Of a stretch of DNA of 64,000 bases, positions 1 through 8,037 are shown piece after piece. Positions within the stretch are counted from its first letter, which is position 1. Each line of letters opens with the position of its first letter. Both the position numbers and the translations under genes were made by a program. The stretch comes from Roseateles_B flavus. Lineage in GTDB: Bacteria; Pseudomonadota; Gammaproteobacteria; Burkholderiales; Burkholderiaceae_C. The notes under the pieces were generated by a model. The model did not search any database and was not told the origin of the DNA. It was given only the letters and a program-made list of their open reading frames with translations. The stretch is taken from NCBI RefSeq assembly GCF_039872765.1, contig NZ_JBDPZC010000010.1:1-64000 (forward strand), read 5' to 3'.

Positions 1-313
1 CGTGATGGACCACCCCCTACCGGCTTCGCCGGCCCCCTCAAGGGGGCAACACCGGCCGCCCGGCGGAGCCGGATCGGCGGTGTTCGCGCGGGGCGAGCGC
101 CGGCTGCGCCGAGCGCTCTTTGCGTGGAGCGAGGTGACTGGCCATGAGTGATGAGACTGGCGTGATGGCCCCCCTACCGGCTTCGCCGGCCCCCTCAAGG
201 GGGCAACACCGGCCGCCCGGCGGAGCCGGATCGGCGGTGTTCGCGCGGGGCGAGCGCCGGCTGCGCCGAGCGCTCTTTGCATGGAGCGAGGTGACTGGCC
301 ATGAGTGATGAGA
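1..313. repeat. Tandem direct repeat, unit about 157-160 bp
   Basis: Two near-identical copies lie at 1-156 and 161-313. They differ by a 3-base indel near the left end and by one base (G at 122, A at 279). Each copy holds short dyads (for example ccggcttcgccgg and cccctcaaggggg), a possible ribosome site (gaggtg), and the first 13 bases of the following gene. Copy 1 therefore carries a dead gene start at 144, whose frame runs 54 codons to a stop at 306-308; copy 2 leads into the intact gene at 301. The unit is not a multiple of three, so each copy shifts frame. The array may continue left of the window. Confidence 0.9.
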
Positions 314-600
314 GCTGGGGATTCGCGCTGCCGGCCTTCAAGCCGGAGGAGGCGCTTCTGAAACTGCGGCGGGACCTGCGCGAGCTGGGCCTGACGGAAC
401 GGGACGGGTGCTTCGAGCGGCGCGGCTCGGCGATCGCCCGGGCAGCGGTGGACGGCTCGACGCTGAAGGTGGCGATCGTGAAGCGGCCGGCGCGCACGCC
501 CGAATGGACTGAGAAGACGGTCAAGGACAGCGCGCAGCAGCGCGACTTCCTGGCCCTGGTGAAGAAAAACCTCTCTGGCTGGAGTGATGCCGATGAGTGA
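301..600 (+). CDS. Small conserved-looking hypothetical protein (99 aa)
   Basis: I do not recognise a family. The product is a soluble, charged 99-residue protein with no signal peptide or membrane segment. Its N-terminal half looks helical (LLKLRRDLRELGL) and the middle has alternating polar and hydrophobic residues that suggest beta strands. ATG 301 has gaggtg 9 bases upstream. The stop overlaps the start of the downstream CoA-ligase-like gene in an ATGAGTGA arrangement, so the two are probably translated together. The first 13 bases of the gene are duplicated at 144 as part of the upstream repeat. It may be an accessory protein to the ligase, but only position supports that. Confidence 0.7.
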   Translation: MSDESWGFALPAFKPEEALLKLRRDLRELGLTERDGCFERRGSAIARAAVDGSTLKVAIVKRPARTPEWTEKTVKDSAQQRDFLALVKKNLSGWSDADE

Positions 601-1840
601 GTTCTACGATGCCCTGGAGGCCCGCGACCCGCAGCTGCGCGAGGCCGCGCTGATGGCGGCGCTGCCGCGGCAGGTGGCGCAGGCGCAGGCGAACACAAGG
701 GCCTTTGCGGAACTGCTGGCCGGCGTTGACGCCGCCCGCATCGATTCCCGTGCAGCCCTGGCCCGGCTGCCGGTCACGCGCAAGTCCGAGCTGCTGGCGC
801 GCCAGCAGGCGGTGCGCGCCGGGGGCGGCGATGCCTTCGGGGGCTTCTCGGCCATCGGCTGGGGCGCGGCGCGGCGGGTGTTCCAGTCGCCCGGCACGAT
901 CTATGAGCCTGAAGGCGCGAGGCCCGACTACTGGCGCATGGCTCGCGCCCTGCATGCCGCCGGCCTGCGCGGCGGGGAGCTGCTGCACAACTGCTTCAGC
1001 TACCACCTGACCCCGGCCGGCTCCATGATGGAAGGCGGCGCGCATGCGCTGGGCTGCACGGTCTTCCCGGGCGGCGTGGGCAACACCGAGCTGCAGCTGC
1101 AGGCCATGGCCGAGCTGCGGCCCACCGGCTACATCGGCACGCCCAGCTTCCTCAAGATCCTCGTCGAGAAGGCCGCGGAGTCTGGCCAGGCGCTGAGCCT
1201 GCGCAAGGCCCTGGTCAGCGGCGAGGCCTTCCCCTCGGCTCTGAGGGACTGGTTGCTGGAGCGAGGCATTGCCGGCTACCAGTGCTATGCCACGGCCGAT
1301 CTGGGCCTGATCGCCTACGAGACCCCGGCCCGCGAAGGCCTGGTGCTGGACGAGGGCGTGATCGTCGAGATCGTGCGCCCGGGCACCGGGGATCCGGTGG
1401 CCGAGGGCGAGGTGGGCGAGGTGGTGGTGACCACGCTGAACCCGGACTATCCGCTGATCCGCTTCGGCACGGGTGATCTCTCCGCCCTGATGCCCGGCAC
1501 CTGCCCCACGGGCCGCACGAACGCCCGCATCAAGGGCTGGATGGGCCGAGCGGACCAGAGCGCCAAGGTGCGCGGCATGTTCGTGCACGCCGGTCAGGTG
1601 GGCGAGGTGCTCAAGCGCTTCCCCATGCTGGGCCGGGGCCGCCTGGTGGTGGAGGGCGAGCTGGCCCAGGATCGCATGCGCCTCGAAGTGGAGCTGGCCA
1701 GCGTGCCGGAAGGCCTGGCGGATCTGCTGGTCTCGGCCCTGCGCGACGTCACCAAGCTGCGCGGCGAAGTGCAGTTCGTGCCTCCCGGCCGCCTGCCCAA
1801 TGACGGCCGGGTGATCGAGGACCGGCGCAAGTTCGACTGA
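593..1840 (+). CDS. Phenylacetate-CoA ligase-like AMP-dependent enzyme
   Basis: A 415-residue protein of the PaaK-like branch of the adenylate-forming family, which activates a carboxylic acid with ATP and then transfers it to CoA. Visible signatures include a YIGTPSFLKIL segment in the N-terminal domain, QCYATADLGLIAYET in the region that closes on the acyl-adenylate, the aspartate-containing RFGTGDLSAL motif, and a C-terminal lid with VRGMFVHAGQV. ATG 593 is preferred over GTG 584 and ATG 587 because ggag lies 8 bases before it. The substrate is unknown; aryl-acetate or another aromatic acid is possible. In related bacteria such genes sit beside branched-chain (Liv) ABC transporters, which would have to lie left of the window. 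Confidence 0.85.
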   Translation: MSEFYDALEARDPQLREAALMAALPRQVAQAQANTRAFAELLAGVDAARIDSRAALARLPVTRKSELLARQQAVRAGGGDAFGGFSAIGWGAARRVFQSPGTIYEPEGARPDYWRMARALHAAGLRGGELLHNCFSYHLTPAGSMMEGGAHALGCTVFPGGVGNTELQLQAMAELRPTGYIGTPSFLKILVEKAAESGQALSLRKALVSGEAFPSALRDWLLERGIAGYQCYATADLGLIAYETPAREGLVLDEGVIVEIVRPGTGDPVAEGEVGEVVVTTLNPDYPLIRFGTGDLSALMPGTCPTGRTNARIKGWMGRADQSAKVRGMFVHAGQVGEVLKRFPMLGRGRLVVEGELAQDRMRLEVELASVPEGLADLLVSALRDVTKLRGEVQFVPPGRLPNDGRVIEDRRKFD

Positions 1841-1969
1841 GGGACCCGCGGCGGGCATCCGGCCGTCGCTTGTGTGCACTAGGTGCCCACATTCGTAGTT
1901 TCCGATGTGCGGATCAGCAGCGGCTCAACTAGCATGTCGCTGCCCCTGGCCACAACAAAGGAGACAGCC

Positions 1970-2956
1970 ATGCGAACCCGTCCGACTGCCCTCGGCATGA
2001 TCACCCTTGCCAGCCTGATGGCGCTGCCCCTGGCTGCCCGGGCCGACTACCCCGAGAAGCCCATCACCATCGTCGTGCCCTTCTCGGCCGGCGGCCCCAC
2101 CGACAAGGTGGCCCGCGACCTCGCGGAGTCCCTGCGCAAGACGCTCAATGCCACGCTGGTGATCGAGAACGTCGGCGGCGCCGGCGGCACCCTCGGCGCC
2201 ACCAAGGTGGCCAAGGCCGCGCCGGACGGCTATACCGTGCTGCTGCACCACATCGGCATGGCGACCTCGCCGGCCCTCTACCGCAACCTGCAGTACAAGA
2301 CCCTGGACGACTTCGAGTACCTGGGCCTGATCAACGAGGTGCCCATGACCCTGGTGGCCAAGCCCACCATGGCCGCCGCGAACTACGGCGAGCTGGCCAA
2401 GTGGATCGCCGCCAACAAGGAGAAGGTCAACCTGGCCAATGCGGGCCTGGGCTCGGCCTCCCATCTGTGCGGCCTGCTGTTCCAGAGCACCATCAAGATC
2501 GACATGACCACCGTGCCGTACAAAGGCACCGGCCCGGCCATGACGGACCTGATCGGCGGTCAGGTCGACATCATGTGCGACCAGACCACCAACACCAGCT
2601 CGCAGATCGAAGGCGGCAAGATCAAGGCCTATGCCGTGACCTCCACCAAGCGCCTCGGCAGCCCGGCCCTGGCCAAGCTGCCCACGCTGGACGAGCTGGG
2701 CCTCAAGGGCTTCAACGTGGCCATCTGGCACGGTCTCTATGCGCCCAAGGGCACGCCCAAGCCCGTGCTGGACAAGCTCAATGCCGGCCTCAAGAAGGCC
2801 CTGCAGGACCCGGATCTGCACAAGCGCCAGGAGGCCCTGGGCGCGGTGATCGTGCAGGACGGGCGCGTCAACCCGGCCGAGCACAAGAAGTTCGTGACGG
2901 ACGAGATCGCCAAGTGGGGCGTGGTGATCAAGGCGGCCGGCCAGTACGCAGATTGA
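1970..2956 (+). CDS. Tripartite tricarboxylate transporter (Bug-family) solute receptor
   Basis: A 328-residue periplasmic receptor of the Bug family, which is greatly expanded in Burkholderiales. It has a signal peptide (about residues 1-24, cleavage after ARA), then the family opening DYPEKPITIVVPFSAGGPTD and the ligand-loop region VENVGGAGGTLG. Near the C-terminus it has IWHGLYAPKGTPKPV, also typical. ATG 1970 is chosen because aaggag lies 6 bases upstream and the signal peptide starts there; an in-frame extension to 1883 has no ribosome site. No TctA/TctB permease genes are present, so this is an orphan receptor, as is usual for the family. The ligand cannot be told from sequence. Confidence 0.9.
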   Translation: MRTRPTALGMITLASLMALPLAARADYPEKPITIVVPFSAGGPTDKVARDLAESLRKTLNATLVIENVGGAGGTLGATKVAKAAPDGYTVLLHHIGMATSPALYRNLQYKTLDDFEYLGLINEVPMTLVAKPTMAAANYGELAKWIAANKEKVNLANAGLGSASHLCGLLFQSTIKIDMTTVPYKGTGPAMTDLIGGQVDIMCDQTTNTSSQIEGGKIKAYAVTSTKRLGSPALAKLPTLDELGLKGFNVAIWHGLYAPKGTPKPVLDKLNAGLKKALQDPDLHKRQEALGAVIVQDGRVNPAEHKKFVTDEIAKWGVVIKAAGQYAD

Positions 2957-2970
2957 GGGGCCGCGTCCCG

Positions 2971-3903
2971 ATGAGCGCTTCTCTTCACGCCAGCGACGTG
3001 ACCGATGCGGCGAGGCTGCCGCGTCGCCACTGGCTGGGCCTGAGCCTGGGCCTGGGGCTGGCGCTGGCCGCGCGGGGCGGCCTGGCCACCCCCGCTGCCG
3101 GCGTGCCCGCCACCGACAAGCGCCTGCCCGCCCTCATTCCCGACGACGTGCTGCTGGACTACCAGCGCTTCCTGGCGGGCCGGGACGCTGTGGGCATCAG
3201 CGACTTCGGCGGCCCGCATGCGCGCCGTGACGTGATCGAGGTGCTGCTGATGCAGCAGGCCCTGGCCCTGCAGGACAGCGAGCTGCGCCTGGGCCTGACG
3301 CCCATGCCCACCAGCCAGCGCCTGCAGGCCGAGCTGCGCTCCGGCCATGCCGCCTGCAGTGCGACCAGCTACTGGCGCGAGGACTTCCCCCAGGCGGACG
3401 GCCTGCTGTTCAGCGACGCCCTGCTGGGCGAAGGCGAGTTCGAGGTCGGCTTCTACACCACGCCGGAGAACGAACGGGCCCTGTCCGCCCGCAGCCTGCG
3501 CGATCTGCAGGGCCTGCGCGTGCTCAGCAACCGCAGCTGGCGCGTGGACTGGCTGACGCTGGAGCAGCTGGGCTTCACCGAGCTCCAGCACGTGGCCAGC
3601 TGGAATCTGATGCCGCGCATGGTGCAGCAGGGCCGCGCCGACCTGCTGCTGGCGCCCTTCCAGCCCACGTCGGATCTCTCCATGACCGTGGAGGGCGTTC
3701 GCCTGGTGCCGGTGCCCGGCCTGAAGCTGCGCATGCGGGGCACGCGGCATTTCCTGGTCTCCCGCACGCACCCGCTGGGGCCACGGCTGCGCGAGCAGCT
3801 CAATGCGGGCCTGGCCCGGCTGCGGCAGCAGGGCGTGGTCCGCCGCGCCTACGAGCAGTGCGGCTTCTTCAATGCCCGCGTGGCGGGATGGGCGCGGCTC
3901 TGA
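2971..3903 (+). CDS. Periplasmic solute-binding-like protein, family 3 type
   Basis: A 310-residue exported protein. The N-terminus has a twin-arginine-like start (LPRRHWLGLSLGLGLAL) followed by an alanine-rich cleavage region. The rest looks like a two-lobed binding protein of the amino-acid/PAS-like family 3 type, with RSLRDLQGLRVLSNRSWR resembling the common second-lobe segment and a C-terminal LNAGLARLRQQGVVRRAYEQ helix. It lies 14 bases after the Bug receptor gene, so the two are probably one transcript. There is no adjacent permease. A weakly similar orphan binding protein is encoded at 40667-41464. The function may be sensing or binding rather than uptake. The assignment rests on overall pattern, not on a diagnostic motif. 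Confidence 0.6.
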   Translation: MSASLHASDVTDAARLPRRHWLGLSLGLGLALAARGGLATPAAGVPATDKRLPALIPDDVLLDYQRFLAGRDAVGISDFGGPHARRDVIEVLLMQQALALQDSELRLGLTPMPTSQRLQAELRSGHAACSATSYWREDFPQADGLLFSDALLGEGEFEVGFYTTPENERALSARSLRDLQGLRVLSNRSWRVDWLTLEQLGFTELQHVASWNLMPRMVQQGRADLLLAPFQPTSDLSMTVEGVRLVPVPGLKLRMRGTRHFLVSRTHPLGPRLREQLNAGLARLRQQGVVRRAYEQCGFFNARVAGWARL

Positions 3904-3924
3904 GCCGCCCGCTGCCGCAGGTCT

Positions 3925-4293
3925 TCAGCCCGGCAGCTCCACCAGCACGAACTGCTTTCGCACCGGCTCGATCACCTCGAACTCGCCACGAAACCCGGGC
4001 GGGATGACCGCACCTTCGCCAGGACCCACCTCGGTGCGGCTGCCGTCGGTGCCATGCAGGCAGACGCGGCCCTCCAGCACGTGGAAGTACTCCTGCTTGC
4101 CGGGCGCGAACTCGATGCGCCAGCGCCCCACCTCGCAGGCCCACACGCCCGCGCTCATGGGGCCGGCCTCGTGCATCAGCCAGGTCTGGCGCTGCGGCGC
4201 GCCCTCGACGCGGCGGTCCTCGCGCGGCTGGTCCCGTTGCGGGGGCAGGCCCTCGGTGCCGGTGATGGGGATGATGCGGGGAGCGGTGCTCAT
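3925..4293 (-). CDS. Single-domain cupin protein
   Basis: A 122-residue protein with one cupin fold: GVWACEVGRWRIEF, then EYFHVLEGRVCL and PGEGAVIPPGFRGEFEV. It resembles the cupin-3 type found in ethanolamine and ureidoglycine-related proteins. Metal ligands of classical cupins are only partly present: one histidine is in FHVLEGR and the usual HxH pair is missing, so it may bind a ligand without catalysis. It lies 15 bases after the VOC gene on the same strand. Function unknown. Confidence 0.75.
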   Translation of the reverse strand: MSTAPRIIPITGTEGLPPQRDQPREDRRVEGAPQRQTWLMHEAGPMSAGVWACEVGRWRIEFAPGKQEYFHVLEGRVCLHGTDGSRTEVGPGEGAVIPPGFRGEFEVIEPVRKQFVLVELPG

Positions 4294-4308
4294 GGGATGC
4301 GCCTCCTC

Positions 4309-4698
4309 TCAGGCCTCGGCCGCGGTGCAGACCACGGCGAGCTTGTTGCCGTCGAGGTCGCGGAAGTAGGCGGCGTAGAAATTCGGGGCGTAGTCACGCA
4401 GGCCCGGCTTGCCCTCGCAGCGGCCGCCAGCGGCCAGGGCGGCCGCGTGCACCGCGTCCACCTGGGCGCGCGTGGCGGCGGCCAGGGCCAGCATGCTGCC
4501 ATTGCCCGCCGTGGCGGGGGCGTCGTCGTAGGGCTTGCAGATCCAGAGGAAGGCCTTGGCATCGGGGGCGTCCGGGCCGTAGCCGCAGAACTCGTCGTCG
4601 GCATAGGTGGACTTGAGGCCCAGCGGTGCCAGCACGGCGTCGTAGAAGCGCCGGGCGGCCTGGCGGTCGTTGCTGCCCAGGGTGGCGTAGGAAAGCAT
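4309..4698 (-). CDS. VOC (glyoxalase/bleomycin resistance) family protein
   Basis: A 129-residue vicinal-oxygen-chelate protein. It opens with MLSYATLGSNDRQAARRFYD, the typical first beta-alpha unit, and ends with NFYAAYFRDLDGNKLAVVC, which carries the usual metal-site region near the end. Members with this form are small lactoylglutathione-lyase-like proteins with unassigned substrates. Start 4698 is preferred over the upstream in-frame start at 4854 because aaggac precedes it and the fold begins at once. The first 49 codons of the longer frame overlap dtd and are not plausible. Confidence 0.8.
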   Translation of the reverse strand: MLSYATLGSNDRQAARRFYDAVLAPLGLKSTYADDEFCGYGPDAPDAKAFLWICKPYDDAPATAGNGSMLALAAATRAQVDAVHAAALAAGGRCEGKPGLRDYAPNFYAAYFRDLDGNKLAVVCTAAEA

Positions 4699-4736
4699 GG
4701 CGGGTCCTTCTGAAACGGGAGCAGGCGGAGAGGGGG

Positions 4737-5177
4737 TCAGGTCATGCGCAGCGGAATGGTGACCGGGCCGTCGTTGACCAGGTGCACCTGCATGTCTGCG
4801 CCGAACTCGCCGCTTTGTACCAGCGGGTGCTGGCCGCGCGCGAAGCTCAGGCAATGCTCGTAGAGCCGGCGGCCCAGCTCGGCCGGCGCGGCGCCGGTGA
4901 AGCTGGGGCGGTTGCCGCTGCTGGTGTCGGCCGCCAGGGTGAACTGCGAGACGATCAGCAGGCCGCCGCCGACGTCCTGGACGCTGCGGTTCATCTTGCC
5001 CGCCTCGTCGCTGAAGACGCGCAGCTTGAGCACCTTCTGGACGAGCTTCTCGGCGACGGCCTCGGTGTCGCCAGGCTCGGCGCAGACCAGCACCAGGAAG
5101 CCGGCACCGATCTGGCCCGTGATGCGGCCGGCCACTTCGACGCGCGCTTCGCGCACGCGCTGCAGGATCGCGATCAT
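4737..5177 (-). CDS. dtd: D-aminoacyl-tRNA deacylase
   Basis: A 146-residue protein of the usual DTD length. It removes D-amino acids (and glycine) mischarged on tRNA, protecting translation fidelity. The first active-site element SQFTLAAD and the Gly-cis-Pro element NDGPVTIPL near the C-terminus are both present, as is the conserved NRPSFTGAAP segment. ATG 5177 overlaps the stop of the upstream CDF transporter gene by 4 bases (ATGA), so translation is probably coupled. Confidence 0.95.
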   Translation of the reverse strand: MIAILQRVREARVEVAGRITGQIGAGFLVLVCAEPGDTEAVAEKLVQKVLKLRVFSDEAGKMNRSVQDVGGGLLIVSQFTLAADTSSGNRPSFTGAAPAELGRRLYEHCLSFARGQHPLVQSGEFGADMQVHLVNDGPVTIPLRMT

Positions 5178-6076
5178 GGGCCGATGCCCTCCTGGTCCTT
5201 GGGGTCGTTGAAATGCGCCTCGACGTCCATGGGCAGCAGCTGGATGCTGGCCCGCAGGCCCGGCACGGCGGCCATCAGCGCGCGCTCCACGGCGCCGCGC
5301 TCGGCCGCCGCCTGGCCCAGGGACCAGCCGGCGGGCATGTGCATGTGCATGTCCACGTAGCGGCGCGCGCCCGAGACGCGGGTGGCGATGTGGTCGAAGC
5401 GCACCTGCTGGTGGCTGCAGCGCTCCAGCACCGCGTGAATGGCGGCCTGGCTCTCGGCGTCCAGGGCCTCGTCCATCAGGCCCGCGGCGGATTCCATCAC
5501 CAGCAGCGCGCCCTCGCGCAGGATGTTCAGGGCCACCAGCACCGCGATCACCGGGTCCAGCCACAGCCAGCCCGTGAGCATCACGCCGATCAGGCCGGCG
5601 ACCACGCCGATGGAGGTCCAGACGTCGGTGAAGAGGTGGCGGGCGTCGGCCTCCAGGGCCATGGAGCGGTGCTCGCGGGCCTTCTTGAGCATGGCCCAGG
5701 CCAGGCCGCCGTTGAGCGCCGAGCTGACCAGGGACAGCACCATGCCCAGCCCCAGCTGTTCCACGGGCTGCGGGCTCAGCAGCCGGTGCACGGCGGCCCA
5801 GATGATGCCGGCCGCCGCCGCGAAGATCAGCACGCCCTCGAAGCCGCTGGAGAAGTACTCGGCCTTGTGGTGGCCGAAAGGGTGGTCCTCGTCCGGCGGG
5901 CGCTGGGCCACGGTCACCATGGCCAGCGCGAACATGGCGCCGGCCAGGTTGACCAGGGACTCCAGGGCGTCCGAGAGCAGGGAGACGGAGTCCGTCCAGT
6001 ACCAGGCCCCGGTCTTCAGGGCGATGGTGACGGCGGCCACCGCGATGGAGAGCTTGAGGTAGCTGCTGACTTGCAT
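5174..6076 (-). CDS. Cation diffusion facilitator family metal exporter
   Basis: A 300-residue inner-membrane antiporter of the CDF family, which exports Zn2+, Fe2+, Mn2+ or similar ions against protons. Six membrane segments are visible in about residues 5-195. The transport-site residues are in DSVSLLSDALESLVN (segment II) and HLFTDVWTSIG (segment V), and the loop motif HPFGHHKAEYFSS is typical. The cytosolic C-terminal domain carries HIATRVSGARRYVDMHMHMP, which resembles a metal-sensing dimer face. The segment II and V D/H-D pattern fits Zn or Fe better than Mn, but specificity is not certain. It shares a transcript with dtd through an ATGA overlap. Confidence 0.9.
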   Translation of the reverse strand: MQVSSYLKLSIAVAAVTIALKTGAWYWTDSVSLLSDALESLVNLAGAMFALAMVTVAQRPPDEDHPFGHHKAEYFSSGFEGVLIFAAAAGIIWAAVHRLLSPQPVEQLGLGMVLSLVSSALNGGLAWAMLKKAREHRSMALEADARHLFTDVWTSIGVVAGLIGVMLTGWLWLDPVIAVLVALNILREGALLVMESAAGLMDEALDAESQAAIHAVLERCSHQQVRFDHIATRVSGARRYVDMHMHMPAGWSLGQAAAERGAVERALMAAVPGLRASIQLLPMDVEAHFNDPKDQEGIGP

Positions 6077-6155
6077 GATGGACCGGATTCTCGCCGCAGG
6101 CAGGCTTGCCTTTTTGCAATGCGAACGGTTCGTCTTTCGTGAATGCTGCGTCCGC

Positions 6156-6186
6156 TGCCGCCAAGGTGGCGGTCCTACAATCGCCG
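6156..6186 (+). promoter_or_regulatory. argB promoter block shared with argJ
   Basis: The block contains a TACAAT -10 hexamer at 6176-6181, about 57 bases before the argB start. No good -35 element is visible. The stretch tgccgccaaggtggcggtcc directly upstream of the hexamer matches the argJ upstream region (30257-30286) apart from one substitution and one extra base, and both are preceded by atgctgcg. This suggests a common promoter or operator. Confidence 0.65.
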
Positions 6187-6237
6187 CGAGTTCCGCGGGC
6201 TCGTCTGTCCCTCCCGCGTTTTCTGCCGAGCAGCCCC

Positions 6238-7149
6238 ATGAAGAACGATCCCGCCCTGCACACCGACGTGTCCCACATCGCCCCGCGCGAGAAGGCCGAG
6301 ATCCTGTCCCAGGCGCTGCCCTACATCCGCAAGTTCCACGGCAAGACCATCGTGATCAAGTACGGCGGCAACGCCATGACCGACCCGGTGCTGCAGCAGG
6401 ACTTCGCCGAGGACGTGGTGCTGCTCAAGCTGGTCGGCATGAACCCCGTGGTGGTGCATGGCGGCGGCCCGCAGATCGAGGAACTGCTGACCAAGCTGGG
6501 CAAGAAGGGCCACTTCATCCAGGGCATGCGCGTCACCGACAAGGAGACCATGGACGTGGTCGAGTGGGTGCTGGCCGGCGAGGTGCAGCAGGACGTGGTC
6601 GGTCTGATCAACGCCGCCGGCGGCAAGGCCGTGGGCCTGACCGGTCGTGACGGCGGCATGATCCGCGCCAAGAAGCTCAAGGTCCAGGACAAGGACGACC
6701 CCAGCAAGGAGCACGACATCGGCCAGGTCGGGGACATCGTCTCCATCGACCCCAGCGTGGTGAAGGCCCTGCAGGACGACCAGTTCATCCCCGTCGTCAG
6801 CCCCATCGGCTTTGGCGAGAACAACGAGAGCTACAACATCAACGCTGATGTCGTGGCCGCCAAGCTCGCCACCGTGCTGCAGGCCGAGAAGCTGCTGATG
6901 CTCACCAACATCCGCGGCGTGCTGGACAAGGAAGGCCAGTTGATGACCGAGCTCACGCCCCGCCGCATCGACGAGCTGGTGGCCGATGGCACCATCAGTG
7001 GCGGCATGATCCCCAAGATCGCCGGCGCCATCGACGCGGCCAAGAGCGGCGTCAACGCGGTGCACATCATTGACGGCCGCGTGCCGCACGCCATGCTGCT
7101 GGAGATCCTGTCCGACCAGGCCTACGGCACCATGATCCGCTCGCACTGA
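6238..7149 (+). CDS. argB: Acetylglutamate kinase
   Basis: A 303-residue amino-acid kinase that phosphorylates N-acetylglutamate, the second step of arginine synthesis. It has the KYGGNAM nucleotide-site lysine near residue 40, VVHGGGPQI at the acetylglutamate site, and NINADVVAAKLA and GGMIPKI further on. The N-terminal helix before the kinase core is the type found in hexameric, arginine-inhibited enzymes, which suggests feedback control (inference). ATG 6238 is chosen as the start; an in-frame extension to 6106 would run through the promoter block. argJ, acting before it in the pathway, is at 30328 and shares its promoter block. Confidence 0.96.
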   Translation: MKNDPALHTDVSHIAPREKAEILSQALPYIRKFHGKTIVIKYGGNAMTDPVLQQDFAEDVVLLKLVGMNPVVVHGGGPQIEELLTKLGKKGHFIQGMRVTDKETMDVVEWVLAGEVQQDVVGLINAAGGKAVGLTGRDGGMIRAKKLKVQDKDDPSKEHDIGQVGDIVSIDPSVVKALQDDQFIPVVSPIGFGENNESYNINADVVAAKLATVLQAEKLLMLTNIRGVLDKEGQLMTELTPRRIDELVADGTISGGMIPKIAGAIDAAKSGVNAVHIIDGRVPHAMLLEILSDQAYGTMIRSH

Positions 7150-7161
7150 GCCGCGGGCCTG

Positions 7162-7929
7162 ATGCGGCGCCCACCCCTGCGCCACGCCGGCCGGGCTCGC
7201 CAGCATGGCGAGGGGCCGGTCTGGCTCTTCGATCTGGACAACACCCTGCACAACGCCTCGGACCGGGTGTTCGCCGCGCTCAATGTGGCCATGACGGCCT
7301 ACATCGAGCAGCACCTGGGCGTCGACACGGCCGAGGCCAACCGCCTGCGCCGCCTCTACTGGGCCCGCTACGGCGCCACGCTGACCGGCCTGGTGCGCCA
7401 CCACGGCGTGAACGCCGCGCACTTCCTGGCGCAGACCCACGCGCTGCCCGGCATGGAGGCGCACCTGCACGGCCATGCCCATGACCTGGCGGCACTGGCC
7501 CGCCTGCCCGGCCGCAAGTTCCTGCTGACCAACGGGCCCGGCGCCTATGCCTGGCGGGTGCTGCACGCGGTGGGCCTGGCCCATGCCTTCGAGGGCGTGA
7601 TCGCGCTGGAGCAGATGGCCATGTTCGGCCAGCTGCGGCCCAAGCCGGATCGGCGCATGTTCCGCCATGTCCTGGCGCGTCTGAAGCTGGAACCCACGCG
7701 CTGCGTACTGGTCGAGGACAGCCTGATGCACCAGAAGGCCGCCCGCTCGCTGGGACTGCGCACCGTCTGGATCCAGCGCTGGACCAAGGCCTCCGTGCAT
7801 GGCCCCGAGGCCCACCTGCCGCTGCGGCGCCGTCCGGCCTATGTGGACCAGCGCATCCACGGCCTGGGCGATCTGCGCTGGCGTGCACTCGTCCACGCTC
7901 CCGGCCGGCACGGAGGGGGTTTTCCATAG
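7162..7929 (+). CDS. HAD-superfamily hydrolase, pyrimidine 5'-nucleotidase-like
   Basis: A 255-residue haloacid-dehalogenase phosphatase. Motif I is WLFDLDNTLHN (nucleophile and acid/base aspartates), motif II is LTNGP, motif III includes RPKPDRRMF and motif IV is CVLVEDS. The DLDNTLH form and size resemble the SDT1/Phm8-like pyrimidine 5'-nucleotidase group. It starts 12 bases after argB and is probably on the same transcript. The C-terminal 50 residues are arginine- and histidine-rich and look disordered. The substrate is not proven by sequence. Confidence 0.85.
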   Translation: MRRPPLRHAGRARQHGEGPVWLFDLDNTLHNASDRVFAALNVAMTAYIEQHLGVDTAEANRLRRLYWARYGATLTGLVRHHGVNAAHFLAQTHALPGMEAHLHGHAHDLAALARLPGRKFLLTNGPGAYAWRVLHAVGLAHAFEGVIALEQMAMFGQLRPKPDRRMFRHVLARLKLEPTRCVLVEDSLMHQKAARSLGLRTVWIQRWTKASVHGPEAHLPLRRRPAYVDQRIHGLGDLRWRALVHAPGRHGGGFP

Positions 7930-8037
7930 CCCCCCGATCACCCGATGCCAACGGCCTGTTTTTGACGGTAGCATCCGCCACGCAGAAGCAGCGGTGCGTC
8001 TGCCCCGCACAGCCGGGTACAGAAGAACGACAAGCCC

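Noticed and set aside
144..308. 54-codon frame from the duplicated start
   Set aside because: It is a by-product of the tandem repeat; its sequence is low-complexity and the frame changes with every copy.
521..1879. 452-codon minus-strand frame opposite the CoA-ligase gene
   Set aside because: It is a His/Ala/Gly-rich shadow of the real plus-strand gene, as are most long antisense frames in this GC-rich window.
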